Position numbers and translations under genes: made by a program
NCBI GenBank assembly: GCA_026122225.1
Contig: JANEZZ010001959.1
Location: 2,675,501-2,739,500, forward strand
Reading direction: 5' to 3'
From: Heloderma charlesbogerti
Taxonomy: Eukaryota > Chordata > Lepidosauria > Squamata > Helodermatidae
DNA length: 64,000 nucleotides
Shown here: positions 54,898-64,000 of the stretch, piece by piece
Layout: each line of letters starts with the position of its first letter
How positions within the stretch are numbered: the first letter of the stretch is position 1
The notes under the pieces: model-generated
Told to the model about the DNA's origin: nothing
The model's input: the letters and a program-made list of their open reading frames with translations, nothing else
Database searches by the model: none

Positions 54898-55023
54898 ATA
54901 TTCTGGAGGTGATGGACTCGACCTTGGGGGAGCTGGGGGTGGCGATGGTCGACAGGAAGCTCTGGTGTGGGCTGGTCCATGAAGTCATGAAGAGTCGGAA
55001 GCGACTGACCGAATAAACAACAA
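54898..55023 (+). pseudogene. BovB (RTE) LINE 3' end
   Basis: GGTGATGGACTCGACCTTGG, GATGGTCGACAGGAAGCTC and ATGAAGAGTCGGAAGCGACT are the BovB 3' coding end and terminus, followed by an AATAAACAACAAA tail. An exact 11-bp duplication AGCCCTGGCAT lies at 54887-54897 and 55024-55034. Severely 5'-truncated (126 bp). Confidence 0.9.
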
Positions 55024-55034
55024 AGCCCTGGCAT

Positions 55035-55929
55035 GTTTGCTTTATAAATGAATGAATAGGCAGCATAGGGATGGGATTGAATCATATTAGGACCATGGCA
55101 TGGGGGAGGGTTTTTTTTAAGCCTTTGGCCTCACTACCATCCTGATCTGAGTTACTCCCCTCAACACCCAGGGGTGATCCATGTGCCTGAGCAGCACATG
55201 GCTTCCCCCACTCCCATCAACAAGCATAGTACCCAAGGCTAACCAAGGGTGTTTTGACACCAAGGCGGAAAATCCCACAAGCATCTCTCCCCATCCCAGT
55301 AAAAAAAAATAAAAATCCTGGCAGTAAAAATGCAATAGGTTGGATCCAGATTTAGTCATATCTAGAGTAGACTCATGTTACTTAAGTTTAGACAGCAAAT
55401 GAATAACTAACAATTTGCTGCCTTTTCCTCACATCAGAAATCTGCTGCCTGAGGTGGCTGCCTCATTCTGCCAAATGGTAGGGCTGGGCTGGCCCTGCCC
55501 TCACCTGCTGTTTGCAATGTGAGGAATGCTCCCATTGGTACTGGGGATGTTCCTCCCATTGTGAATAGCAGGCAGGATGGTGACGGTGGGAAAATTCTGA
55601 TTGGGAGCACAGAATATGTGGGGAAGGCTTAAAGCTCCCTCACCTTTTCCCTAGACTTCAGTCCCATTCCAGCTCAGTCCCCCACTAGTGGGTGGTGTGT
55701 GCATGTGTGAGAGTGTGTATGGGGATTTTTTTTCCCTATGGGAAAAATGCTTATCTTGGGGTCCAACGGGGTAGCAGTTGAAGGCTCCAGCAAAGCCCAG
55801 GGAGGCACGGTTTTCCAGCAGCTTCCTTTTCTACCTTGGATCATAGGGGCTGAATTATAACCCCCTTATCCGCAGTGGAAAATGTCAGCTGTCTCATATT
55901 TGAAATGGCATTAAAGAGCCACTAAGATG
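55035..55929. other. Unassigned
   Basis: GGATCCAGATTTAGTCATAT at about 55336 is repeat-like. No gene recognised. Confidence 0.4.
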
Positions 55930-56275
55930 CTAAGTGGTATGGGAGACATAACTTATGGAGACAAACTGAAAGAAGAGGCACTCCGAACACTTCATTTAGA
56001 GAAAAGAAGATTAAAGCTGATGTACTGAACATTTTCAAACATGGAAAAAGATCTCAGAAAGAAGAGGGGCAACAATGATTCATCCTTTATTTTGAGGACA
56101 GGGCAAGAGGTGATGGCACTAAACTAGGGAAAGCTAGATGAAGTATTCAGAAGAATGTCCTAATTACAGAATAGCTCATCGAAGGAATAGCCCACCTAGG
56201 GTGGAGGTATTTTGGAGGCTCCTGGACTGACCTTGATGTGTTTGGACTGACCTAAAGGATTCTTCAGGTATAAAT
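55930..56275 (+). pseudogene. Old CR1 LINE 3' fragment
   Basis: Contains GACAAACTGAAAGAAGAGGC, ACTTCATTTAGAGAAAAGAA and GGACAGGGCAAGAGGTGATG, which align by eye to the CR1 region translating as ALRTLHLEKRRLK. No long frame. Confidence 0.55.
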
Positions 56276-56296
56276 ATGGTAAGAATAGGGGAACCA

Positions 56297-56375
56297 GGTG
56301 TGTGTGTGTTTGTGCGTGTGTGTGTGCTTGCTTGCGCGTGTGTGTGTGTGTGTGCGTGTGCCCGCGCGTGTGCAG
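56297..56375. repeat. Microsatellite (GT)n with GC interruptions
   Basis: GTGTGTGTGTTTGTGCGTGT and onwards. Alternating purine-pyrimidine throughout, so Z-DNA prone. Produces a spurious cysteine/valine-rich frame. Confidence 0.9.
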
Positions 56376-57794
56376 TTGTGTCCCTGGGACCAGGGATGCC
56401 TACTGCATCCAGTCTTTTAGGAGTGTGTGGAAAGGTGGTTTACAAACCATCCCTAAAAGCTCAGAGAGTGGTGGGAGTTTGTCAGTTAGGGTGGGGTGTC
56501 AAGTTTCTCCAAGATGAAAACATTGTGGAATTTGAATATAATTTGAAATTTGAGTAATGAATTTTGGGGTAAGTTATTGTAAAGAGTTGAATGTGTGATT
56601 TGTTCATTTCATTTCAGTGGTAGCCTTTGGACATATGGATCCATTAAATTGCAGCATACCATTCTTTCAGTGTAACATAGGGTAAACAGAATCATCTGAG
56701 CATCTCCCCAGTCTCATTCCTTCTTTTCTCTTGTCATGATTTCTTCCCATATCGCCTTGAAATTTGACTCTCCATCTTCCCCTTTCATTTTTTGACAATA
56801 ATCACTGGTAATATTTTTGAATCTCTTATCTTCACTGAGAGCTGCTAAGATCTTTCCATTAATTCCCCTTATTATATTCAAGTATGCCAGGGTCACCTTT
56901 TTGAATGACTAATGAGCTGGTTTGAAGGCACCGTGCTTCGTAATTCTATACGGGAATAAATCACATTAGGAAAACACAAGGGAGACAAAGGGAGGGAGGC
57001 AACTTCATCAACTTGAGCCACCTACTTAAGAAGGAAGATTTACATTAAAGGAGATCATATATATGAGTGAATGATGGTGCACTCAGAAACAGGACTTTAA
57101 AGGGATGGAAGAGAAGACACCTGCAGGGATCGTTGTCAGATATTCAAAGATACCAAAAATAGATGCAACTCTAAATGCCATTGATTTTGAAGATGGAGTG
57201 AGAGGCCCTTTGCTTACCAAAACCAAGAACTCCAAGCACTTGAAAGAATCAGCCCAAGGAATCAAGGGAGCTTGCCTTTCTTTGGGTATATTTAAATGGT
57301 GCTACTGGTTGTTCAAAGGAAAAGATAGGGGCTGCGTGCATAGGCCAGTGAGGAATCTGTGGTGGCTGCCAAGAATAATGCTCATTGCCACAGGCCTGCA
57401 TTCTGCCCTTACGAGACTTCCTGGTAGGATTTCAACCCAGGACAGGAGTCCTGCAGAACTGAAAGACCTGGGAGAGAATGCATAGCCTATGGAGGACTTT
57501 TTAAGAGAATGTTGTTGGATGGGGCAGGGAGAAGAATGAGAGGAGATAGTAGTACCCAGGTTGAGCAAGAGGAACCAAAAATATAGAAGAAATGCATACA
57601 GTCTCCATTCCCCTTGGTCTGGACCTTTGCGTATGGTATGAGACTTAAACTGTCTCTTAAAAGACTGTGTTTAGCAGAAACCTTTGGTCCCATGGATGAA
57701 ACAGAGCCCCTTCACTTCCCCTATTCTTGTGACGTTCATGCCTAAAGAATCTTCTGTCCAAATGTTTCCTAAGAGCCCCAAGAGCCCTTCCTGG
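56376..57794. other. No gene recognised
   Basis: Two frames stand out: minus 56714-56896 (60 codons, charged, GESNFKAIWEEIMTREKKE) and plus 57105-57485 (126 codons). I recognise neither. They may be LINE-derived or chance. Confidence 0.35.
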
Positions 57795-58215
57795 CCACTC
57801 TAGGCAGATTATTATTTTGCTGAACTGCTCTGCAATTGGAGCATTCTTCCAAGTGCTTAATTTAGGCTACTTCCTTGTAGTTCAGTGCCACCACTTTTTG
57901 ACAAGTCCTCGTGATAAAAGATTAGGAATAGTTTTCCTCCTTTGTTTCTGAGATCCCTTTAAATATTTGAAAACTTTCAACCTATCACCATTTATTTATT
58001 TATTACATTTCTATACCTCTCAATACCCAAAGCTCTCTGGGTGGTTCACACACACAAAATAATATTGTATCTAAGCTAAGCAGTCACAGTTCTTTCCTGT
58101 AGTCTATCTCTATTAGCTTTGTCTCCCACAGCCTTTATCATCTTTGTAGTTCTTGTTTGGATTCTTTCTAATTTGCCAATAGCCCTGTTGGTTGTTCAGT
58201 TCCTCCATGCACTCA
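57795..58215 (-). pseudogene. Old CR1-group fragment with LINE tail inside
   Basis: AGATCCCTTTAAATATTTGA and GTTTGGATTCTTTCTAATTT resemble antisense CR1. Between them, 57990-58060 carries ACATTTCTATACCTCTCAAT and CTCTCTGGGTGGTTCAC, an antisense L2-group 3' end. Confidence 0.5.
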
Positions 58216-58223
58216 GAATCATG

Positions 58224-58231
58224 TGTGTGTT

Positions 58232-58272
<41 letters not shown>

Positions 58273-58273
58273 T
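58224..58273. repeat. Microsatellite (GA)n
   Basis: About 50 bp of GA with a single GG interruption. Confidence 0.95.
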
Positions 58274-59004
58274 GGGGACATGTGCGGTAGCTCTAGGGAC
58301 ATGTGCGCTCACTCCACTCCTTCTGTCATGTTCCTATGCCTGGCCCTGCACCCTGTCATGTGTTAGAGGATGAACATCTGCAGCAGGGAGCCTGCTGTAC
58401 TCATGTCATGTAGACGGCTTGTGCAATTTTAGAACCATGATCAGCTAGGCCTCTACATCGCACTCTGCGGTGAGTATTTGCCTTTCAACTCATGGAGAGC
58501 AGTGGGGTCAGGCATAGGGATACAACAGAGGTAAAAGTAGGGCATACGTCTGTGTGGTTAGCACACATGCCCCTACTCTTGCTCACGTGATACTGAACAC
58601 ATGGGGGAATTGAACCCCCAGATAAGGCTAGTGCTCTGAACATAGTGGACATGCAGTCTCCAAGAGGGGTCCAGAAGCTTGGGAATATCAGAATGACTTC
58701 AAACATCTCAGGGCACATGGATATGATTAGAGTAAAGCTAATCATGGATATGATTAGAGTAAAGCTTGGCCTCTATATAGCACTGATTTCCTAAAGTTGG
58801 GGAATAATCACCAAAAATGGCACCCCATGTTGGGTTTTCTCCCCCCTCCAGTGTTGGGCAACATGTCTTGTTGTTGGTTTCCCCATCCCTCTTTCAAATT
58901 ATTGACTGCCACAGCCAGGAGTGTGATTATGTTACAACATGGGTACAAGTTGGTATAAGTTACAGTGGAGAGGAGGACTACTCAAACCAGGGGTGTGATT
59001 TTTG
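58274..59004. other. No gene seen; small direct repeat
   Basis: The 24-bp unit containing GGATATGATTAGAGTAAAGC is present twice in tandem at about 58717-58764. Otherwise nothing recognised. Confidence 0.5.
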
Positions 59005-59375
59005 TAGGGTGGCCACTTACCCAGGGCCAAAAAAAGAAGAAACATATCATAACAAAGAAGACGAAAGAGGCTATTGGTTTACATAGAATTTGCATATGTT
59101 AATGTATATAGAGAGACACAATGTTAGAAAGAATTACTGTGATTTAAATAGAAGAACGATCCAGCTCACCATAGTGGAGAAGACTGTGAGCAGGTGACCT
59201 ATGTGCCTGCTGTCCAGATGCTATGGATAGGGAACATTAAGAACTCCACTTCTCTTATGGTTCTTTATCTTCAAACCAGACTTGGATGTGACAGCCCTTG
59301 CAACAGAGGTCTGTCCTCTGAAAGCCCTTCAAACAGAGGACTGTCCTCTGTAAAGTAGGACATATGGTCACCCTA
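59005..59375 (-). mobile_element. hAT MITE (TAGGGTGGCC family), antisense
   Basis: Left end TAGGGTGGCCACTTACCC, right end GACATATGGTCACCCTA. Flanks GATTTTTG (58997-59004) and CATTTTTG (59376-59383) match at 7 of 8. GAGGACTGTCCTCTGTAAAG near the right end is the reverse of the family's left-end block. Confidence 0.8.
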
Positions 59376-59383
59376 CATTTTTG

Positions 59384-61084
59384 GCAGCATCTCTATTCCC
59401 CTTCAGAAGTTACCTTGCATGCATTTCAAGAGTGTGTGGAGAAGGGAGTGCAGCTACACCCATTGGTCTGCCTCTAAGGGGCAACCTATGCATGTTTGAC
59501 TGAAGGCGCATAGCCATAGGATCCTCCACACCGTTGGGAACCCCAATCATGCAAGGTCTCTGATTATGTGGAGGCACCTATCCACATTCATTTGGAACTC
59601 TCTGTTGTTCCTGTTTCCACAATTAAAACATCACAGCTGCAGTCAGGGCTCAGCACCCTTCGTGGATATGCAGATGTTTTGGTGTGAGAAGAACGAAAAT
59701 TCTATTTCAGGCTTTTCACACACATTTTTAAAAGAGTCAAAGCAGCATAACATGCCAATTTATTATGGAATACTTTGGGCATTTTCACTGTAAAAATGTA
59801 ATGAAATGAAAATATGGCATGGAATGAATCAATTTATCCTTGCTGTCTCGAAATTTCAATGTCAGCGTCCGTCCTGCATGGCAGATCCGGCCTTTGGTGG
59901 GACTTTTTGGTATGAAAACTTTTGATAGTTTAGCAGGTGCTAAATGATTCCGTACTGTAATTTTCTGAGGCCATTACCAGTCATATTCCATCTCTTGAAT
60001 AATGTCTCATCTTTTTGTAGTAAAAATGGCAAAAGGGTTTCTCTACAATGGAATCAGGACAATTACTTTAGCAAAATTACAGTACATTATCGCTGGAGTG
60101 TCAGAAGATGGCAGCCAATTTCTGTTGTTTGATCAGGATATTAAAGATCGCCTCATTCTGCAAGAGCAAAAACTCTCTGAGGAGGAAATGAGATTTAATA
60201 GTAATGTTCAGATTGCCTGTCAACCCTAAACACATTTCTATCCATCAAGTGGGCAGCATAACATTGACTTCTCTAGCATTTAATAGTTAATTTGCATAAC
60301 CCAACAGTATCAGTACTTTCTTTGGATTTAATGAGAATTTGTGGGCATATGCAGAGTTTCCTTGCAAACCATAAGCAAAGGTAAGAATCCAGAATGTTAC
60401 CCTGAATCTTGAAACATCCCCATTTGAAGTAACCACACATGTCAAACAGACAATTCCAGAGTTTTTGTACACCTTCAGTTAGAGGTTCTAGTTTTGGATT
60501 AGTTCATAAAAGCAGCAAGCAGGGTGGGATATTTGTACCCAGGATGTTTCCATTTTAGATGCCAGGTGAAGGATTCCATAGCTGAATGCTTCCCCATGAA
60601 AGCATTTTCCCGGCACATACAAAGCATTGGGGAGAAACTAGAACTTTTCTTCCAAACATCTGCTGTTATTTTAAAATCTCCGTGGACTTTTATATATAGA
60701 AGAGCATTTAACCATGTGATGCCCACATCTGAATTCTGAATGGTACAGTCCAGGAGTATTTGCCACCTCTTCTGCTAAAGGATTTTTGTTGTTTTTAGTG
60801 GTGAAGGTGGTGATGAAGCCCCCTGGAAGTGATGGGTGGAGCTGCCCTAATATTGAGGAAGGGCAGGCCGGGCAGAAGAGTCTCTAGCTGCCATTGGCTG
60901 AACTGTTCTGAGTCTAAACAGTGGGAGATGTAAGTGGTAAGGCAGGCCAAAGTGCCCTAGGGAAGGAAACAGAAACTTTAGCAGCCAGGGAAAGGTGGAA
61001 GCAGGAAAAGATGCCTAGGAAGAAGACAAGGTCAGAGGAAGAATTCTGAGAAGTGAATACAAAACAGGAGATTAGGGGCCAAAC
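59384..61084. other. Long unassigned stretch
   Basis: No repeat recognised. 59700-60240 is AT-rich and could hold conserved non-coding sequence. Frames of 60-75 codons at 59566, 60002 and 60524 match nothing I know. Confidence 0.35.
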
Positions 61085-61200
61085 GAAATGCTCCTTTGAT
61101 CACACATAGTTGAGCTATGCATGATTGTCTCCCCTATTCTCCTGCAAGCACACATGCCCCTGATTTGGATCAGGACCATAGTGCTTCAGGAGAGAAGGGT
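61085..61200 (+). repeat. GGGCCAAACTA / CTATGCATGATTGTC repeat
   Basis: Shares GAGCTATGCATGATTGTCTC and CTCCTGCAAGC with 46241-46439, and its start GGGGCCAAACGAAATGC with 33505 and 54850. Class unknown. A (TG)n run follows at 61240-61254. Confidence 0.5.
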
Positions 61201-61324
61201 TTAAGACCCCCTGATTTTCCACCAGAAATTCCATCCTCTGTGTGTGTGTGTGTGTAGATTAAAAAAAGACAAAAAAAGTCTCAATTGATTCTGAAGGAAA
61301 GAAAATGGACAAAGATGAGGGGAT

Positions 61325-63415
61325 GGACTCATGGAGCTCAGAATGCACCATGGTTCACCCCATGGTTGCAAGCTCTGAAGTGGGAGGTGAGACGTCTAGA
61401 GCGCCAGTGGTGGTAATCTCGCTCTGAAGACGATTGGATACAGGTGAGAGCTGTAGCTTCAGCCTACCACGTGGCAATAAGAGCAGCAAAAAAGAATTTT
61501 TATGCTGCCTCTATTGCATTTGCAGTGTGCCATCCCAGACTGTTTCAAGTGGTCTGGAACCTGGTTGGTCCAATTGTTCCAGAACCAATGAAGCATTCTA
61601 AGGCCTCCTGTGATGAGTTTGCAAAGCACTTTGCAGATAAAATTGACTGGATCAAGAGTGCTATTCCATGCACTGTGGATACAGTTAGTGAACGAGGGGT
61701 GGCCAGTGGCAGACTAGTTGTGTGGGATCGGTTCCAACTTCTTTCTTCTGAGGAAGTGGACAAGGTGCTTTCATCTTTAAGGCTGACCACCTGCTTACTC
61801 GATCCTTGTCCATCTTGGCTCATTATGAGCTGCAGGGAGAGACTGAGGGAGGGGGTCAAGGCAGTGGTGAATGCCTCCCCTAAGGAGGGAGTGATGCCAT
61901 CAGCCCTCAAGGAGGCAGTGATAAGACCACTGTTAAAGTAGCCCTCCTTGGATCCCCAAGACTTGAACAACTTTCGCCCAGTCTTGAATCTGCCATTTTT
62001 GGGCAGGGTGATTGAGTGGGTGGTGTCATTGCAATTGCAGACACACTTTCAATTGGGCTTTGGGCCTGGCCAGGGGAGAGAAAGAGCCTTGGTCGTCTTG
62101 GTGGATGATATGGGGAGGGCTTTGGATAGGGGTGAATGCTGCTTCCTTATTCTCCTCAGTCTCTCAGCGGCTTTTGATACCATCAACCATGGTATCCTCC
62201 TGGAAAGCTTGGAGGGGTTGGGCATAGGGGACACTGTATTATGGTGGTTCCATTCCTTCCTCTCTGGCAGGTACCAGAGGGTAGCTCTGAGGGAGGAGAC
62301 TTCAGACCCTTGGCTGCTCACTTGAGGGGTGCCACAAGGTTCTAGTCTCTCCCTGATGTTATTCAACATCTATATGAAGCCACTGGGGGCTATCATCAGG
62401 AGGTTTCGAGTGCAGTGTCACCAATATGTGGATGACACGCAACTCTACCTCTCATTTAAATCCTCACCAAGGGTGACTGTAGAAGCCCTCTCCAAGCGTT
62501 TGGAGTCAGTGAGTGGCTAGATGGAAAGGACTAAGCTGAAACTGAACCCCAACAAAACCGAAGTACTGTTGGTGGGAGACAAGGAAAGGTTGGGGGATGT
62601 TGACCTGGTGTTCAGTGGGGTGCGGCTACCCCTGAAAGACCAGGTCTGCAGTCTGGGGGTCATTTTAGACTCCTAGCTGTCCATGGAGGCTCAGGTGTCA
62701 GCCGTGAGTGGGATGGCACTGTACCAACTCCATCTGATATGGTGGCTGCGTCCCTACCTCCCTAACCATCTTCTCCCATCAGTAGTTCATGCCCTGGTCT
62801 CCTCTCACCTAGACTACTGTAATGCACTCTATGTGGGGTTACCCTTGAAGATGGTTTGGAAATTGCAGCTGGCGCAGAACATGGTGGCCCAACTGATTAA
62901 AGGCAGCCATCAGTGAGACCACATCACTCCAGTGCTGAAAGAGCTGCACTGGTTACCAGTTGTTTTCCGGGCCCAATTCAAGGTGATGGCATTGACCTTT
63001 AAAACCCTATATGGTTCCATCCCATTCTATCTTAAGGAGTGCCTCCAAAAACACCAGAGGTGCTACTCAATGAGATGGGCCTCAGAAGGTCTTCTGTCTG
63101 TCCCATCAGCCAGGACAGTTAGGCTGGTGAGGACAAGGGAAAGGGCCTTTTCTGTGGTAGCCCCCACTCTGTGGAATTCCCTCCCTAGTGACCTCCACCA
63201 TGCCCCTTCTTTGTTGAGCTCCCGCTGGGCTTTGAAAACCTGGCTGTTCAGGCAGGCATTTGGGGGTGGGTTAGGGTTTTTAAGAGCAATGTTGTTTTGT
63301 TCAGTTGATTATGTAAATTTGTTATATTTTGTGTCGTGATTTTATTGTACGCTGCCTGGAGTGGCCAGGTAGGCAGTCAGATGGGCGGCTAATAAATCAA
63401 ATAAATACATAAATA
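61325..63415 (+). pseudogene. L2-type LINE ORF2, reverse transcriptase to 3' end
   Basis: Best preserved LINE in the window. One reading frame runs from before 61444 to 63339 with no frameshift and five in-frame stops (about 61939, 62323, 62518, 62674, 62914). Motifs in order: WIQVRAVASAYHVAIRAAKK (linker); LNNFRPVLNLPFLGRVIEW (start of reverse transcriptase); LLSLSAAFDTINHGILLESL (motif A region, catalytic D two residues before SAAFD position replaced by S); GVPQGSSLSLMLFNIYM (motif B); QYVDDTQLYLS (catalytic YxDD); LDYCNALYVGLPLK; RERAFSVVAPTLWNSLP near the C terminus. The 3' tail reads TACGCTGCCTGGAGTGGCC and ends (AATA)n. The endonuclease half is absent, so it is 5'-truncated and inactive. 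Several stops could come from single C-to-T changes. L2 rather than CR1 by the C-terminal motif. Confidence 0.9.
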
Positions 63416-63424
63416 AATAAAGTC

Positions 63425-64000
63425 AATAACAATTGATGCCGCCAAGAGGAGCTATGAAGAAATCATGTCAGACTTTAAACTTGGAAAGGAAACTCAAGAA
63501 ATTTGTTGGGAGACAAATTCTGCAAAACATGGCCCCTCCAAGAAATTCCTGACTTGTGTTGCTGATAATTTCCTCCTACAGAAGAGGAAGGAAGTAGAGG
63601 ATCAGCTATCCTTGACTTGATCCTAACCAACAGAGATGACTTAATGGATAAAGTAGTAGTTAAGGGAACTCTGGAGGAAAGTTACCATGTTATACTTGAA
63701 TTCTTGGTTCTAAAGGAAGCAAAAGCCGAGTGTAGCCAAATGCATACCCTAGATTTTAGGAATGCCAATTTTAATAAACTCAGAACAATGATAAGTAAGG
63801 TCCCATGTCAAGCAACTCTAATGAGAAAAGAAGTCCAAGATGGGTGGGGTTTTTTAAAAAAGGAAATTCTAAAGGCACAATTACAAACAATTTTAACAAG
63901 AAAAAATGGTGTAAGACAACAGAAGAAGCCCATGTGACTTCACAGAAAGTTTAGAGATGGCCTGAAAACAAAAAAGGACACCTATAGGAAGTGGAAAGAA
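63425..64000 (+). pseudogene. CR1 LINE ORF2 fragment, runs off the window
   Basis: The frame 63617-63937 reads ILTNRDDLMDKVVVKGTLEE, then AECSQMHTLDFRNANFNKLR and QDGWGFLKKEILKAQLQTI. This is the linker between the endonuclease and the reverse transcriptase of CR1-group LINEs. About 63425-63610 translates in pieces to the preceding region. The frame is broken at 63937. The reverse transcriptase would lie beyond 64000. Different family from the adjacent L2 copy that ends at 63415. Confidence 0.85.

Noticed and set aside
56276..56557. Cysteine/valine-rich frame
   Set aside because: Direct translation of a (GT)n microsatellite.
57105..57485. 126-codon plus-strand frame
   Set aside because: No domain recognised. 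Kept only as unassigned sequence.

Overview
The window looks like non-coding, repeat-rich nuclear DNA of a squamate reptile, most likely a lizard. The evidence is the mix of elements: Sauria-type SINEs (tRNA head, BovB-like tail), two 5'-truncated BovB (RTE) LINE copies with clean target-site duplications, CR1 and L2 LINE fragments, other tRNA-headed SINEs, and many short non-autonomous DNA transposons. I recognise no host protein-coding gene, rRNA or tRNA gene, and no CRISPR array. Nearly all open frames are chance frames in repeats. The exceptions are decayed reverse-transcriptase pieces of LINEs.

Layout. 0-10 kb: palindromic MITE, hAT elements, SINEs, a decayed antisense L2 (about 4.2-6.15 kb), a 702-bp multi-hairpin hAT element (6.77-7.47 kb), and a hAT element carrying a Sauria SINE (8.76-9.32 kb). 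10-20 kb: foldback element, L2 fragments, MITEs. 19.2-20.4 kb: cluster of Harbinger-like elements bracketed by a duplicated 90-bp flank. 22.05-23.40 kb: three-level nest (SINE in hAT in Harbinger-like element). 24.4-25.15 kb: BovB inside a hAT, then a second copy of a composite repeat seen at 2.9-3.2 kb. 25.6-33.4 kb: further hATs, L2/CR1 pieces, a possible solo LTR. 33-45 kb: long unassigned stretches, a CR1-like LINE with two MITEs in it, and a second multi-hairpin element at 40.67-41.45 kb. 45-54 kb: CR1 and hAT elements, including CR1 inside a CR1-like element and a third multi-hairpin hAT (52.83-53.68 kb). 54-64 kb: second BovB, microsatellites, unassigned DNA, the best preserved L2 (61.3-63.4 kb, one frame with five stops) and a CR1 ORF2 fragment running off the end.

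Two patterns stand out. First, hAT elements with TAGGGATG termini and 8-bp duplications carry interiors built as a palindrome of palindromes, alternating a TACGTA-type hairpin with a GC-rich ATGGCGGC-type hairpin. Second, a palindromic MITE with about 3-bp TAA-type duplications carries in each arm a sequence matching the known ZNF143/THAP11 promoter motif. Family assignments rest on termini, duplications and recognisable protein motifs read by eye; no database search was run.
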